From: Alphaproteobacteria bacterium
GTDB lineage: Bacteria > Pseudomonadota > Alphaproteobacteria > Sphingomonadales > Kordiimonadaceae
Assembly: GCA_021774735.1 (NCBI GenBank)
Contig: JAJFIS010000019.1
Location: forward strand, 1-64,000
Reading direction: 5' to 3'
DNA: 64,000 nucleotides
Part shown: piece by piece, positions 8,615 to 20,392 of the stretch
Numbering within the stretch: position 1 is the stretch's first letter
Layout: each line of letters begins with the position of its first letter
Program-made: the position numbers and the translations under genes
The notes under the pieces: generated by a model
Told to the model about the DNA's origin: nothing
The model's database searches: none
Seen by the model: only the letters and a program-made list of their open reading frames with translations

Positions 8615-10138
8615 ATGAACAACATGAAAAATACAGCAAATACCCTAGCCCCGCTCGGTCACTTGATTGATGGCGTTATGGTGGCGGATGATAACCGCCC
8701 TCAAGATATTTATAACCCCGCCACAGGTGCGGTCGTGCGCCAAGTCGCGATGGCATCGAAGGCGACGGTGGAAGACGCCATAAGTGCGGCTGAAAAAGCA
8801 TACCCCGCGTGGCGGCAAACCCCGCCAGCAAAGCGCGCTAAAATCATGTTCCGCTTTTTAGCCCTGCTGGAAACGAACAAAGACCGGGTTATATCGGCGC
8901 TAACCATGGAACACGGCAAAGTAAGTGATGATGCAGCGGGCGAATATGCGCGCGGCTTAGAAGTGGTGGAATATGCCTGCGGAGCGCCTGAGCTGCTAAA
9001 GGGCGAACATAGCAAAAATGTTGGCCCCGGCATTGATAGTTGGTCAGAGTTTCAATCTATGGGCGTATGTGCGGGCATCACGCCCTTCAACTTCCCCGCC
9101 ATGGTGCCGATGTGGATGTTCCCAATGGCGATCATTGCCGGCAATACCTTTGTCTTAAAACCATCAGAAAAAGACCCGAGCGCGCCAATGATCATTGCAG
9201 AGCTGCTGCATGAAGCTGGCCTGCCCGCAGGTGTGTTTAATGTGGTCAACGGCGACAAGGAAGCGGTGGATACGCTGCTTACCGACCCACGCGTTGAGGC
9301 GATATCTTTTGTTGGCTCGACCCATATTGCTGAATATGTTTATGCCACAGGCACTGCCCACGGCAAACGGGTACAAGCCTTGGGAGGCGCAAAAAACCAC
9401 GCTATTATTATGCCGGACGCGGACATTGAAAATGCTGCCAATATGTTGATGGGGGCAGCTTTTGGTTCCTGCGGAGAGCGCTGCATGGCGATATCGGTTG
9501 TTACTTGTGTCGGCGACGAAGCGGCTGATGCGCTGGTGGGTTTGCTGAAAGATAAGCTTCAGCACCTCAAAGTTGGTCCCGGTAATGAAAACAACGACAT
9601 GGGACCCCTGATTAGCCGTGAGCACCATGCAAAAGTAAAAGGCTATGTTGACCTAGGCGTCGAAGAGGGTGCAGACCTCAAAGTGGATGGCCGTGACCTG
9701 CAAGTTGACGGGCACGATGATGGCTATTTTCTCGGGCCCTGCCTGTTTGATAATGTCAAATCGAACATGACCATTTATAAGGATGAAATCTTTGGCCCTG
9801 TGCTCTGCGTTATGCGGGTATCAAACGCGGAAGAAGCCATGGGCCTGATCAACGATCATGAATATGGCAACGGCACTTGCATTTTCACCCGCGACGGGGA
9901 AGCCGCCCGCTATTTCGCTGATAATATTAAAGTTGGCATGGTTGGTATTAATGTGCCACTGCCGGTGCCGGTCGCTTATCATTCCTTCGGCGGCTGGAAA
10001 CGGTCCTTGTTTGGTGACTTATCCGCCTATGGCCCCGATGCCGTGCGCTTTTATACCCGCCGCAAGACCATAACCCAACGCTGGCCAGAAGGCGGGGTGC
10101 GCGAGCAAGCCCAATATTCCTTCCCCAGCAATGCTTAA
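8615..10138 (+). CDS. mmsA: CoA-acylating (methyl)malonate-semialdehyde dehydrogenase
   Basis: A 507-residue aldehyde dehydrogenase of the MmsA/IolA group, which converts malonate semialdehyde to acetyl-CoA or methylmalonate semialdehyde to propionyl-CoA with loss of CO2 and reduction of NAD. The Rossmann-type motif 'FVGSTHIAEYVY' and the catalytic cysteine in 'GSCGERCMA' (Cys290 from this start) are present, along with the family-typical 'ITPFNFPAMVPMWMFP'. The ATG at 8615 has GGAG 8 bases upstream and is preferred over an in-frame GTG at 8606. It lies 33 bases after the transaminase gene, completing beta-alanine catabolism to central metabolism. Confidence 0.9.
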   Translation: MNNMKNTANTLAPLGHLIDGVMVADDNRPQDIYNPATGAVVRQVAMASKATVEDAISAAEKAYPAWRQTPPAKRAKIMFRFLALLETNKDRVISALTMEHGKVSDDAAGEYARGLEVVEYACGAPELLKGEHSKNVGPGIDSWSEFQSMGVCAGITPFNFPAMVPMWMFPMAIIAGNTFVLKPSEKDPSAPMIIAELLHEAGLPAGVFNVVNGDKEAVDTLLTDPRVEAISFVGSTHIAEYVYATGTAHGKRVQALGGAKNHAIIMPDADIENAANMLMGAAFGSCGERCMAISVVTCVGDEAADALVGLLKDKLQHLKVGPGNENNDMGPLISREHHAKVKGYVDLGVEEGADLKVDGRDLQVDGHDDGYFLGPCLFDNVKSNMTIYKDEIFGPVLCVMRVSNAEEAMGLINDHEYGNGTCIFTRDGEAARYFADNIKVGMVGINVPLPVPVAYHSFGGWKRSLFGDLSAYGPDAVRFYTRRKTITQRWPEGGVREQAQYSFPSNA

Positions 10139-10173
10139 AACGCTTGAACCAAATATTTGAACGGAGAGCCACC

Positions 10174-12857
<2,684 letters not shown>

Positions 12858-12896
12858 GAGGCAAGATAAATCAAACTGAAGAAGAGGGCAGACTTC

Positions 12897-14378
12897 ATGC
12901 AGGACGATAATGCTTTAGAAGCGAATGCGGCTGAAAGTGCGGCACTGTGGAACGCCGATCTTGCGCCCACCACTGATGAGCAACGCACATGGGGCTGGCT
13001 GAACATCGGGGCCCTGTGGGTTGGTATGGTCATCTGCGTACCCGCCTATTTGCTGGCCTCCGGCCTTATCCAACAGGGTATGAACTGGTGGCAAGCGGTG
13101 ATGACGGTTTTCCTCGGCAACCTTGTGGTCATGGTACCAATGCTGCTCATCGGCCATGCAGGCACCAAATTCGGGGTGCCTTTTCCGGTATTGCTGCGCG
13201 CGTCCTTTGGCACCATTGGTGCGCGGCTACCGGGCCTGCTGCGCGGGCTTGTGGCCTGTGGTTGGTTTGGTATTCAAACATGGGTTGGCGGGTCGGCCAT
13301 CTACCAAATTGTCAATGGCCTAACAGGGAACGCCTTTATCAGTGCGCCCTTGCCCTTCCTTGATATTGATATCGCCCAGACACTCTGTTTTCTTGGCTTC
13401 TGGGCCGTGCAAGTTTGGTTTATCATGCGCGGCATGGAAAGCATCCGCTGGCTGGAAACACTTGCCGCGCCCCTGTTGCTCGGCATCGGCGTTTTGATGC
13501 TCATTTGGGCTTACAACGCCGCTGGTGGCCTCGGCGCGGTATTTGACCGCCCTTCTGCCTTTGTCGTGGGCGGTGCTAAAGAAGGCCAGTTCTGGGCCAC
13601 TTTCTGGCCGAGCTTCACCGCTATGGTCGGTTTTTGGGCGACATTAACCCTGAATATTCCCGACTTTACCCGCTATGCCAAAAGCCAGAAAGATCAGCTT
13701 ATCGGCCAAGCGATTGGCTTGCCAATACCGATGGCCTTTCTTGCCTTCATCAGCGTTATCGTAACGTCGGCGACGCTCGTGGTTTTCGGCGAAGAAATTT
13801 GGGACCCCGTTGCACTGGCCGGCAAGCTTGGCGGTGGCACGGCGCTCTTTGGTCTGTTTTTGCTAATCATTGCGACCCTGACGACCAATTTGGCGGCCAA
13901 TGTGGTGGCACCCGCCAATGGCTTTACCAACCTTGCGCCGGGTAAAATATCCTTCCGCACTGGGGGTTTGATCACGGCGGGCATTGGTATCGCCATGATG
14001 CCATGGAAATTGTTAGAGACCGCTGGCGATTATCTCTTTGTCTGGCTGGTGGGCTATAGCTCGCTGCTTGGCCCCATCGCTGGCATCATCATCACCGACT
14101 ATTTCTTTGTCCGCAAATGTAGGCTCGACACCAAAGCGCTATACGTTCGCGGCGGCGCATATGAATATACCAACGGCTGGAACATGCACGCGCTTGTCGC
14201 TTTGCTGGTTGGCATAGCACCTAACTTGCCGGGCTTTTTAAACGCCATCGGCATCAGCGGCATATTCCCTGATTGGATCGTCGGGCTCTATAACTACGCT
14301 TGGTTCATCGGGGCCTTTGTCGCCAGTGTGGTCTATTACCTATTGATGACATATATGAGCGGTAAAAAAGGCGCATAA
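12897..14378 (+). CDS. NCS1 family nucleobase:cation symporter
   Basis: A 493-residue inner-membrane transporter of the NCS1 family (uracil, cytosine, allantoin, hydantoin). It has an N-terminal amphipathic stretch leading into 'WGWLNIGALWVGM' and about twelve hydrophobic segments. The family signature 'NIPDFTRYAKSQKD' is in the middle loop. It is the last gene of the pyrimidine operon, 39 bases after hydA, so the likely cargo is uracil, thymine or their dihydro forms. AGAGGGCAG before the ATG provides a ribosome site. It converges with the aryl-CoA operon, leaving only 18 bases between stop codons. Confidence 0.87.
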   Translation: MQDDNALEANAAESAALWNADLAPTTDEQRTWGWLNIGALWVGMVICVPAYLLASGLIQQGMNWWQAVMTVFLGNLVVMVPMLLIGHAGTKFGVPFPVLLRASFGTIGARLPGLLRGLVACGWFGIQTWVGGSAIYQIVNGLTGNAFISAPLPFLDIDIAQTLCFLGFWAVQVWFIMRGMESIRWLETLAAPLLLGIGVLMLIWAYNAAGGLGAVFDRPSAFVVGGAKEGQFWATFWPSFTAMVGFWATLTLNIPDFTRYAKSQKDQLIGQAIGLPIPMAFLAFISVIVTSATLVVFGEEIWDPVALAGKLGGGTALFGLFLLIIATLTTNLAANVVAPANGFTNLAPGKISFRTGGLITAGIGIAMMPWKLLETAGDYLFVWLVGYSSLLGPIAGIIITDYFFVRKCRLDTKALYVRGGAYEYTNGWNMHALVALLVGIAPNLPGFLNAIGISGIFPDWIVGLYNYAWFIGAFVASVVYYLLMTYMSGKKGA

Positions 14379-14396
14379 CTTATTAGACGCAGTTAA

Positions 14397-16757
14397 TTAG
14401 CGGGTTGCCTGGGTATAATGCCGCCGATTGGGTCGCGCTTTGATCGCTAAATCCAATTGTTTTTCGTTGGTTTTTTCAGCTTCGCGGAACAATTGATATT
14501 GACCAGAGGTCAGCTGTACCGGCCAGTTTTGGTCTTCGACGCCGTAATGTCCGGCGGCTTTGCGGGTGAAGAAAGCATCGTTCAAATGCGGCCTACCAAG
14601 CGCGCATAGGTCCGCACGCCCGCCCGCAACGATAGTATTGATCTGCTCGGGCAAGGTGATGTCGCCCACCGCAATCGTCGGGATGCCCACATGGTGCTTA
14701 ATATGCTCGGCAAAGGGTGTTTGCCACATGCGGCCATATACGGGCTTTTGGCCCTTCACAGTCTCGCCCGATGAAGCATGGATAATATCAACACCTGCAT
14801 CTTTGAAGGCTTTACCAATAATCACCAAATCATCCAGCGTTATGCCGCCCTCCATCCAATCGCAGGAGGATAGTCGCACCGACATGGGTCGGTCCTCAGG
14901 CCAAACTTCTCGGCAGGCTTTAAATACTTCGACGGGAAATTTCGCACGGTTTTCTGCCGTGCCGCCGTATTCATCGCTGCGCCTATTGGTCAGAGGGGAG
15001 AGAAAGCTCGCGAGCAAATAGCCATGAGCGCAGTGCAGTTCTAGCATATCAAAGCCCGCTTCTGCCCCGCGCTTGGCGGCTGATACAAAGTCGTCTCGCA
15101 CAATATTCATCTGTTCCCGCGTTATCTCAGCCGGTGTGTCCGACACTCCGGCGATATAAGCAATAGGTGACGCTGATATGATCGGCCAATTGCCTGTGTC
15201 CATCGGCATATCCGCACCAAATTCTGGTGTTTTGGTCGAGCCTTTGCGCCCAGCATGGCCGAGCTGCAGGGCAACCTTGCTGGTGGAATTATCGTGGATA
15301 AAATCTACGATCTCCGCCCATGCCGCTTGCTGCTCCCCGTTCCACAGGCCGGTGCAGCCCTCGGTTATGCGAGCATCGGCACTGGGGCAGGTCATTTCCG
15401 TGAATATCAAGCCCGCACCGCCCATTGCCCGGGCGGTATAATGGGAAAAATGCCAAGACTGCGGCATGCCGTCTACGGCTGAATATTGCGCCATGGGAGC
15501 CACCGCCACCCGGTTCATAACCGTCATGGCACGTATGTCAAAGGGTGTGAACATCGGTGTTGGATGCTGGTCTGCCACATCGCGACCTGTTTCAGTCAAG
15601 TATTTTGCGTAAAAGTCAGCCTCGCATTTTGCCAGAAACGCAGGATCGCGGAGCTTCAAATTATCCCACGTGATGGATTTGGCGCGGGTCATGCAGCAAA
15701 ATTCAAAAGCTGCGCCCTCTTTTAGCCAGTGCATCTCCATGTTTTCGAACCATGTCAGGGAAACCTCAGCGTTATGCTGAATAATTTCCACCGGGGTCCG
15801 ACGGTCCGCCTCATATTGGTCAAAAGCACCCTCAGTATCGCCTTCATTATCGAGGATAGCCTTCGCGAGACCAATGGCACACTCCATGGCAAGCTTGGTA
15901 CCAGAGCCGATCGACCAATGGGCCGAGGCTTTATTATCTCCCACCATAACAATATTCCTGTGGTGCCACTTATCACAGGTGATTTTAGGGAAATTACGCC
16001 ACATGGAGCGATTAGTAATGAAAGGATGGCCTTTCAAGTCCGCCTTGAACACTTCCTCCAGCGCCTTGGCGCAGGTTTCCTCGTCCATATCGGCGTAACC
16101 TGCCGCTTGCCAACATTCGGGGGTCGTTTCCACCACCCATGTGGACATAGACTTTCCATCTTGGCCGATTTCATACTCGTATGTATGGGCGCAAAATAAG
16201 CCGTGCTCGGTTTCGCGGAAGAAAAAGGTAAAAGCATCCAGCGGGCACTTGGATCCCAACCAGACAAATTTATTGCGCTTTTCGATTATCTTGCAGCCAA
16301 ATTCCGTGGCATATCGCGTGCGGATGGGGCTGTTGATACCATCGGCAGCGATGATGATATCACTGTCCGCAAAGCGGCTATCAATCTCATCCACCGGAAT
16401 ATGGGCTTCGAAATGCAATCCAACGCCAACAGCTGCGCAGCGCTTATGCAGCATTTGCAGCAGGGTCATGCGCGAACAGCCCGCAAAGCCATTACCGCCA
16501 ATAACGGCCCTATCACCTCTATGCTCAATGGCAATATCGGTCCATACGGCAAAGCTATCGCGGATCAGGTCATAGCTTTCGATGTCTGCACTTAAAAATT
16601 CATCGAGCGTTTCATCCGAGAAAACCACCCCAAAGCCAAAGGTATCGTCCGCGCGGTTTTGCTCAAACACTTCAACATTAAAGTCAGGACGGGCTTTCTT
16701 GATCAAAAGCGCACTATAAAGCCCACCCGGACCGCCGCCAATCACTGTTATTTTCAC
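14397..16757 (-). CDS. 2-aminobenzoyl-CoA monooxygenase/reductase-type fused flavoprotein
   Basis: A 786-residue two-domain flavoenzyme. Residues 1 to about 390 form an FAD aromatic hydroxylase ('IGGGPGGLYSALLIKKARP' dinucleotide loop, 'ADGINSPIR', 'GDNKASAHWSIGSGTKLAME'). Residues from about 405 to the end form an Old Yellow Enzyme FMN barrel ('MTVMNRVAVAPMAQYSA', 'LHCAHGYLLASFLSPLTNRR'). This fusion is the hallmark of 2-aminobenzoyl-CoA monooxygenase/reductase, which hydroxylates and then reduces anthraniloyl-CoA. Databases often label it salicylyl-CoA 5-hydroxylase. It is the last gene of a five-gene operon with acyl-CoA enzymes and MarR, supporting aerobic aryl-CoA degradation. The CoA ligase that would supply the substrate is not present. 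Confidence 0.87.
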   Translation of the reverse strand: MKITVIGGGPGGLYSALLIKKARPDFNVEVFEQNRADDTFGFGVVFSDETLDEFLSADIESYDLIRDSFAVWTDIAIEHRGDRAVIGGNGFAGCSRMTLLQMLHKRCAAVGVGLHFEAHIPVDEIDSRFADSDIIIAADGINSPIRTRYATEFGCKIIEKRNKFVWLGSKCPLDAFTFFFRETEHGLFCAHTYEYEIGQDGKSMSTWVVETTPECWQAAGYADMDEETCAKALEEVFKADLKGHPFITNRSMWRNFPKITCDKWHHRNIVMVGDNKASAHWSIGSGTKLAMECAIGLAKAILDNEGDTEGAFDQYEADRRTPVEIIQHNAEVSLTWFENMEMHWLKEGAAFEFCCMTRAKSITWDNLKLRDPAFLAKCEADFYAKYLTETGRDVADQHPTPMFTPFDIRAMTVMNRVAVAPMAQYSAVDGMPQSWHFSHYTARAMGGAGLIFTEMTCPSADARITEGCTGLWNGEQQAAWAEIVDFIHDNSTSKVALQLGHAGRKGSTKTPEFGADMPMDTGNWPIISASPIAYIAGVSDTPAEITREQMNIVRDDFVSAAKRGAEAGFDMLELHCAHGYLLASFLSPLTNRRSDEYGGTAENRAKFPVEVFKACREVWPEDRPMSVRLSSCDWMEGGITLDDLVIIGKAFKDAGVDIIHASSGETVKGQKPVYGRMWQTPFAEHIKHHVGIPTIAVGDITLPEQINTIVAGGRADLCALGRPHLNDAFFTRKAAGHYGVEDQNWPVQLTSGQYQLFREAEKTNEKQLDLAIKARPNRRHYTQATR

Positions 16758-16800
16758 TTGCCGCTCCTAAATTTTCAATCGGGTTTATTCACTGGCTTGG

Positions 16801-17199
16801 TTAAACTGGAATAACTGCCGTTGTTTCAATTTCAATTTTCGCCGCGTCTTCAATCAGCGCCACCACCTGAACGCATGCCATACAGGGGAAAACCTTACCC
16901 AAAACATCTCGCCAGACAGCGCCTATTTCTTGCTGGTTATCCGTGTATTCTGCCTTGTCGGTAATGTACCATGTCATACGGATAATATGCTCCGGCCCTG
17001 CGCCCGCTTCGGCCAAGATCGCTTTGGTGCTCTCAAGCGCTGTGCGAAGCTGGCCCATGAGGTCAGTAGCCTCAAAAACCTCATCGCTATTCCAGCCGAT
17101 CACCCCGGCGGTAAAAACCATTTTACCCGTTGCTGCGATGCCATTGCTATAGCCCTTTGGGCGCGGCCAACCTGCGGGCTGTAAAATTTGATGGGTCAT
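16801..17199 (-). CDS. Rid (YjgF/YER057c/UK114) family protein lacking the deaminase arginine
   Basis: A 132-residue Rid-fold protein with '[21 protein letters not shown]' near the N terminus and '[13 protein letters not shown]' at the end, the usual length for these trimeric cytosolic proteins. Archetypal RidA hydrolyses enamines and imines using an arginine in the motif P-A-R-S-C-V. Here the aligned stretch is 'FPCMACVQV', with methionine at the arginine position, as in the Rid subfamilies not shown to be imine deaminases. Its start overlaps the stop of the acyl-CoA dehydrogenase gene (ATGA), and it sits 43 bases before the monooxygenase/reductase gene. It probably acts on a ring intermediate, but the reaction is unknown. 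Confidence 0.85.
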   Translation of the reverse strand: MTHQILQPAGWPRPKGYSNGIAATGKMVFTAGVIGWNSDEVFEATDLMGQLRTALESTKAILAEAGAGPEHIIRMTWYITDKAEYTDNQQEIGAVWRDVLGKVFPCMACVQVVALIEDAAKIEIETTAVIPV

Positions 17200-18374
17200 T
17201 TCTGCTCCCCGTGTGCTTGCAAATGCTGACGTGCGATGACTATTTTTTGAACGTCTGACGCCCCTTCATAAATGCGTAGGGCTCTAATTTCGCGGTAAAG
17301 CTCTTCCACCTTAACGCCCTTAGTGATGCCGAGACCGCCAAACAATTGCACGGCTTTGTCGATAACAATTTGGGCCTGGTCGGTGGCAAACATTTTCGCC
17401 ATCGCCGCTTCGCGGGTCACCCGCTGTTTCTGCGTATCTTTCACCCACGCCGCACGGTAAATAAGCAGAGCGGACGCATCCACATCCACGGCCATTTCAG
17501 CCAATCGTTCTTGCGCAATGGGCTGATCAGCGAGCGTGGCACCAAACATCTTGCGACTGACCGCACGGTCTGTTGCTTCATCCAGCGCCCGTCTAGCAAA
17601 TCCAAGCGCCGCCGCCCCCACCGTCGTGCGGAAAATATCGAGCGTACCTAGCGCTACGGACATGCCTTTGCCTTCAGTGCCAATAAGATTGCTGGCGGGC
17701 ACTTCAACGCCGTCAAAGGTGAGCGTTCCCAGCGGGTGCGGCGCGATAACATCAATGCGCTCGCTGACGGTAAAGCCATGCGTGTCCGCATCCACCACCA
17801 CCGCATTCACCTGTTTGCTGCCCGCAACCTCTTTACCAAACAGCGTATAAAAATCAGCAATGCCCCCATTGGATATCCATGTTTTAGTGCCTGAAACGCT
17901 GTAATTTTCACCTTGTGGAGTAATCGTCGTTTCCATCGCTGCAACGTCAGACCCCGCCCCTTCTTCCGACAGGGCAAAAGCAGCAATTTTGGCCCCCGAT
18001 GCCACATCCGGCAGATAGGCCTGCTTCAAAGCGTCATTGCCATAGGTGCTAATAGCGCCCGAGCCCAGCCCCTGCATGGCAAAGGCAAAGTCAGCGAGGC
18101 CTGAATGACGGGCCAGCGTTTCGCGGATGATGCATAGTGAGCGCACATCAAGTCCGCCGTGCACACCGCCATAAGCTTTAGGGACGCAGTAACGCAGCCA
18201 ACCACCAGCACCCAGCGCCCGCACCAAACGAATACAGGTGACATCGATATCGTCGTCGGCATCCTCGCCGCAAATTTCTGGTAAATGCTCGCACGCCCAA
18301 GCATCTAAGTCGCGGGCAAGCATGCGGTGATGGTCTTCAAAAAAGGGCCATTTAAGAAAGCTGGTGTCTGCCAT
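17196..18374 (-). CDS. Acyl-CoA dehydrogenase
   Basis: A 392-residue FAD acyl-CoA dehydrogenase. It has the substrate/FAD motifs '[17 protein letters not shown]' and '[13 protein letters not shown]', the C-terminal helical bundle with '[11 protein letters not shown]', and the family-position catalytic glutamate in '[10 protein letters not shown]'. I set the start at the ATG at 18374, one base after the stop of the upstream crotonase gene, with AGGG nearby; a longer frame to 18482 would run into that gene. In this operon it would oxidise a ring-derived or ring-opened acyl-CoA in the 2-aminobenzoyl-CoA pathway, passing electrons to ETF. Chain specificity is not visible. Confidence 0.87.
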   Translation of the reverse strand: MADTSFLKWPFFEDHHRMLARDLDAWACEHLPEICGEDADDDIDVTCIRLVRALGAGGWLRYCVPKAYGGVHGGLDVRSLCIIRETLARHSGLADFAFAMQGLGSGAISTYGNDALKQAYLPDVASGAKIAAFALSEEGAGSDVAAMETTITPQGENYSVSGTKTWISNGGIADFYTLFGKEVAGSKQVNAVVVDADTHGFTVSERIDVIAPHPLGTLTFDGVEVPASNLIGTEGKGMSVALGTLDIFRTTVGAAALGFARRALDEATDRAVSRKMFGATLADQPIAQERLAEMAVDVDASALLIYRAAWVKDTQKQRVTREAAMAKMFATDQAQIVIDKAVQLFGGLGITKGVKVEELYREIRALRIYEGASDVQKIVIARQHLQAHGEQK

Positions 18375-18375
18375 A

Positions 18376-19191
18376 TCAATCACCCTCAAACACAGGTTTT
18401 TGTTTGTCGACAAAGGCATCATAAGCGCGGGTAAAATCTTTGGTTTGCATGCAAATTGCCTGTGCTTGGGCCTCGGCCTCAATGGCGGTGTCCAGGCTCA
18501 TGTCCCATTCCATATTGAGCTGGTTTTTGGTGATGCCGTTAGCGAAAGACGGGCCCGATGCAATCCGCAAAGCCATGGCCATCGCCACATCCTCCAACTC
18601 ATCCACTGCTACAATGCGGTTAAAATAGCCCCAGCGCTCACCTTCTTCTGCGCTAAGTGACCGTCCGGTGAAGAGTAAATCGCTAGCCCGCCCTTGACCG
18701 ATGATGCGCGGTAGCATGGCGCAGGCCCCCATGTCGCAGCCCGCCAAGCCTACCCGATTGAACAGAAAAGCAGTTTTAGCGTCAGGGGTGGCATAGCGAA
18801 AATCCGATGCCATGGAAATGATCGCCCCCGCGCCCACGCTGACGCCGTCGATGGCAGCAATTATGGGCTGTGGGCAGCTGCGCATGGCCTTGATCAGGTC
18901 ACCGGTCATGCGGGTAAAATTTAGCAGCTCGGGCATATCCATGCGGGTTAGGGGCCCAATGATATCATGCACATTACCGCCGGAGCAAAAATTACCCTCT
19001 GTGCTGCCAAACACAATCGCTTTCACCTGCGGCGTATAAACTAGACCCCGAAATAGGTCGCGCAGCTCAGCGTAAGACGCAAAGGTTAGCGGGTTTTTTT
19101 GCTCAGGCGCGTTCAAGGCAATGCGGCCAACGCCGTCCTTAAAATCCCACAAAAAATGTTCTGCTTCATAGGCGCTTGGGTCCATTGTCAT
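18376..19191 (-). CDS. Crotonase-fold (enoyl-CoA hydratase family) protein with atypical active site
   Basis: A 271-residue crotonase-superfamily protein. The oxyanion-hole segments are visible as '[10 protein letters not shown]' and '[19 protein letters not shown]', so CoA thioester binding is expected. The two glutamates that do hydratase chemistry in rat mitochondrial hydratase align with isoleucine (in 'GAGAIIS') and arginine (in '[10 protein letters not shown]'), so ordinary hydration is unlikely. The segment '[14 protein letters not shown]' offers an aspartate instead. A hydrolytic or isomerase step on an alicyclic CoA intermediate is a reasonable alternative. It overlaps marR upstream (ATGA) and nearly touches the acyl-CoA dehydrogenase gene downstream. 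Confidence 0.83.
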   Translation of the reverse strand: MTMDPSAYEAEHFLWDFKDGVGRIALNAPEQKNPLTFASYAELRDLFRGLVYTPQVKAIVFGSTEGNFCSGGNVHDIIGPLTRMDMPELLNFTRMTGDLIKAMRSCPQPIIAAIDGVSVGAGAIISMASDFRYATPDAKTAFLFNRVGLAGCDMGACAMLPRIIGQGRASDLLFTGRSLSAEEGERWGYFNRIVAVDELEDVAMAMALRIASGPSFANGITKNQLNMEWDMSLDTAIEAEAQAQAICMQTKDFTRAYDAFVDKQKPVFEGD

Positions 19192-19655
19192 GCTACGTTC
19201 TTTTCTGTTGTTGTCGATTGATCTGAGAGATGCTCTAAAATCAGGCGCAATTGGGCTAGGTCAGTTGCCGGAACATGACCAAAAATTTCCCTAATCCACT
19301 GCTTGTGGACGGCGGCCATTTTGGTAAATAGCGCTTCACCCTCATCGGATAGGGAATAGATAACAACGCGGGCATCCCGCACATCATTGCGGCGCAGCAC
19401 ATAGCCCCTGTCGATTAATTTGGTCATCACCTGCGTAGTATTGCCTTCGCTTACCACCAGTTGGCGCGACAAAGCGCCGGCGCGCAGGCCATTGCGGTTG
19501 CTGCGCTCCAAAGCAGATAGAATATCAAAGCGAGAGATGGACATATCAAACTCTGCCCGCAGCTTGGCATCAATGACCTTCTTAATGCTGCCCGATGTGC
19601 GCAACAAAGATAGCCACGCCCGAAGAGCTTCACTGTCTAATATGTCATATGCCAC
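19188..19655 (-). CDS. MarR family transcriptional regulator
   Basis: A 155-residue winged-helix MarR protein. The recognition region '[33 protein letters not shown]' and the wing '[21 protein letters not shown]' are clear, flanked by dimerisation helices. It is the first gene of the aryl-CoA operon and overlaps the next gene by four bases. The likely ligand is an aryl-CoA pathway intermediate such as 2-aminobenzoyl-CoA, by analogy with MarR regulators of other aryl-CoA operons (inference). The start is a GTG at 19655 with a weak ribosome site. A perfect 15-base palindrome 55 bases upstream is a candidate autoregulatory operator. Confidence 0.87.
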   Translation of the reverse strand: MAYDILDSEALRAWLSLLRTSGSIKKVIDAKLRAEFDMSISRFDILSALERSNRNGLRAGALSRQLVVSEGNTTQVMTKLIDRGYVLRRNDVRDARVVIYSLSDEGEALFTKMAAVHKQWIREIFGHVPATDLAQLRLILEHLSDQSTTTEKNVA

Positions 19656-19709
19656 CGAAAATATTCCGATCCATCGTTGGATAATGTATATAGTTTAGTA
19701 TTAAAATAA

Positions 19710-19724
19710 ATATTTGTCAAATAT
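19710..19724. promoter_or_regulatory. Candidate MarR operator (perfect palindrome)
   Basis: ATATTTGTCAAATAT is a perfect inverted repeat around one central T. Size and form fit a MarR dimer site. It lies in the 230-base AT-rich gap between marR and the divergent RraA-family gene, 54 bases upstream of the marR start codon, where a repressor would block the operon promoter. The rest of the gap holds AT-rich sequence without a coding frame. Confidence 0.5.
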
Positions 19725-19885
19725 GTTAATATACTCATATTTATGTATTATTTTTTACTTTTATACATAAAATATATATCGGTTCAAATTTATCTAACCA
19801 TGATTAGTCTTATGTCTATTATAGTGGCGGCACTGACATTACCGCTATAGCTACAATCACCTTCAAGAAAAAAGAGCTTTCCCCT

Positions 19886-20392
19886 ATGACCAGAAATCCA
19901 ATTGAAAAACCGACCCTGCCTACCGCTGATATCTGTGATCAAATCACAGGAGCTGAATGGATCAAAGGGACATTCGGTGATTACGGTAAAATATCCCATT
20001 TCTGCGGACCCGCTGTTACCATCAAAACCAATAATGATAATAGTATGGTGAAAAAGCTGCTATGCAGCCCGGGGGCTGGCAGGGTTTTAGTGGTCGACAA
20101 TGGCGGTGATTTGGACCGAGCGATGGTCGGCGGCAATTTGGCGCGCTGGGGCGCTGAAAATGACTGGTGCGCGATCATCATATCCGGCGCTGTTCGCGAC
20201 CGCCATGAATTACAACATGAAACCATCGCAGTGAAGGCGCTGGGAACATGCCCAAAAAAATCAGATAAAGGCAGCGCTGAAAGCCACCTTGAAGCCGTTA
20301 CCATTGGCGGGGTCACCGTCAACACTGGCGACTGGGTAACCGGCGATATGGACGGCATTGTGATAACAAAGGCCCAGCCAGATTTGGCTTAG
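19886..20392 (+). CDS. RraA-like / HMG aldolase family protein
   Basis: A 168-residue protein of the RraA fold with 'PTADICDQITGAEW' at the N terminus, 'GRVLVVDNGGDLDRAMVGGNLA' in the middle and 'GDWVTGDMDGIVIT' near the end. E. coli RraA inhibits RNase E and lacks the aldolase residues. This protein has G-x20-R-D-x2-E (ending 'GAVRDRHEL'), the signature reported for the metal-dependent HMG/CHA aldolase and oxaloacetate decarboxylase members of the family. An enzymatic role on a keto acid is therefore more likely than RNase control. It converges on soxG with the two stop codons overlapping. Confidence 0.8.
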   Translation: MTRNPIEKPTLPTADICDQITGAEWIKGTFGDYGKISHFCGPAVTIKTNNDNSMVKKLLCSPGAGRVLVVDNGGDLDRAMVGGNLARWGAENDWCAIIISGAVRDRHELQHETIAVKALGTCPKKSDKGSAESHLEAVTIGGVTVNTGDWVTGDMDGIVITKAQPDLA

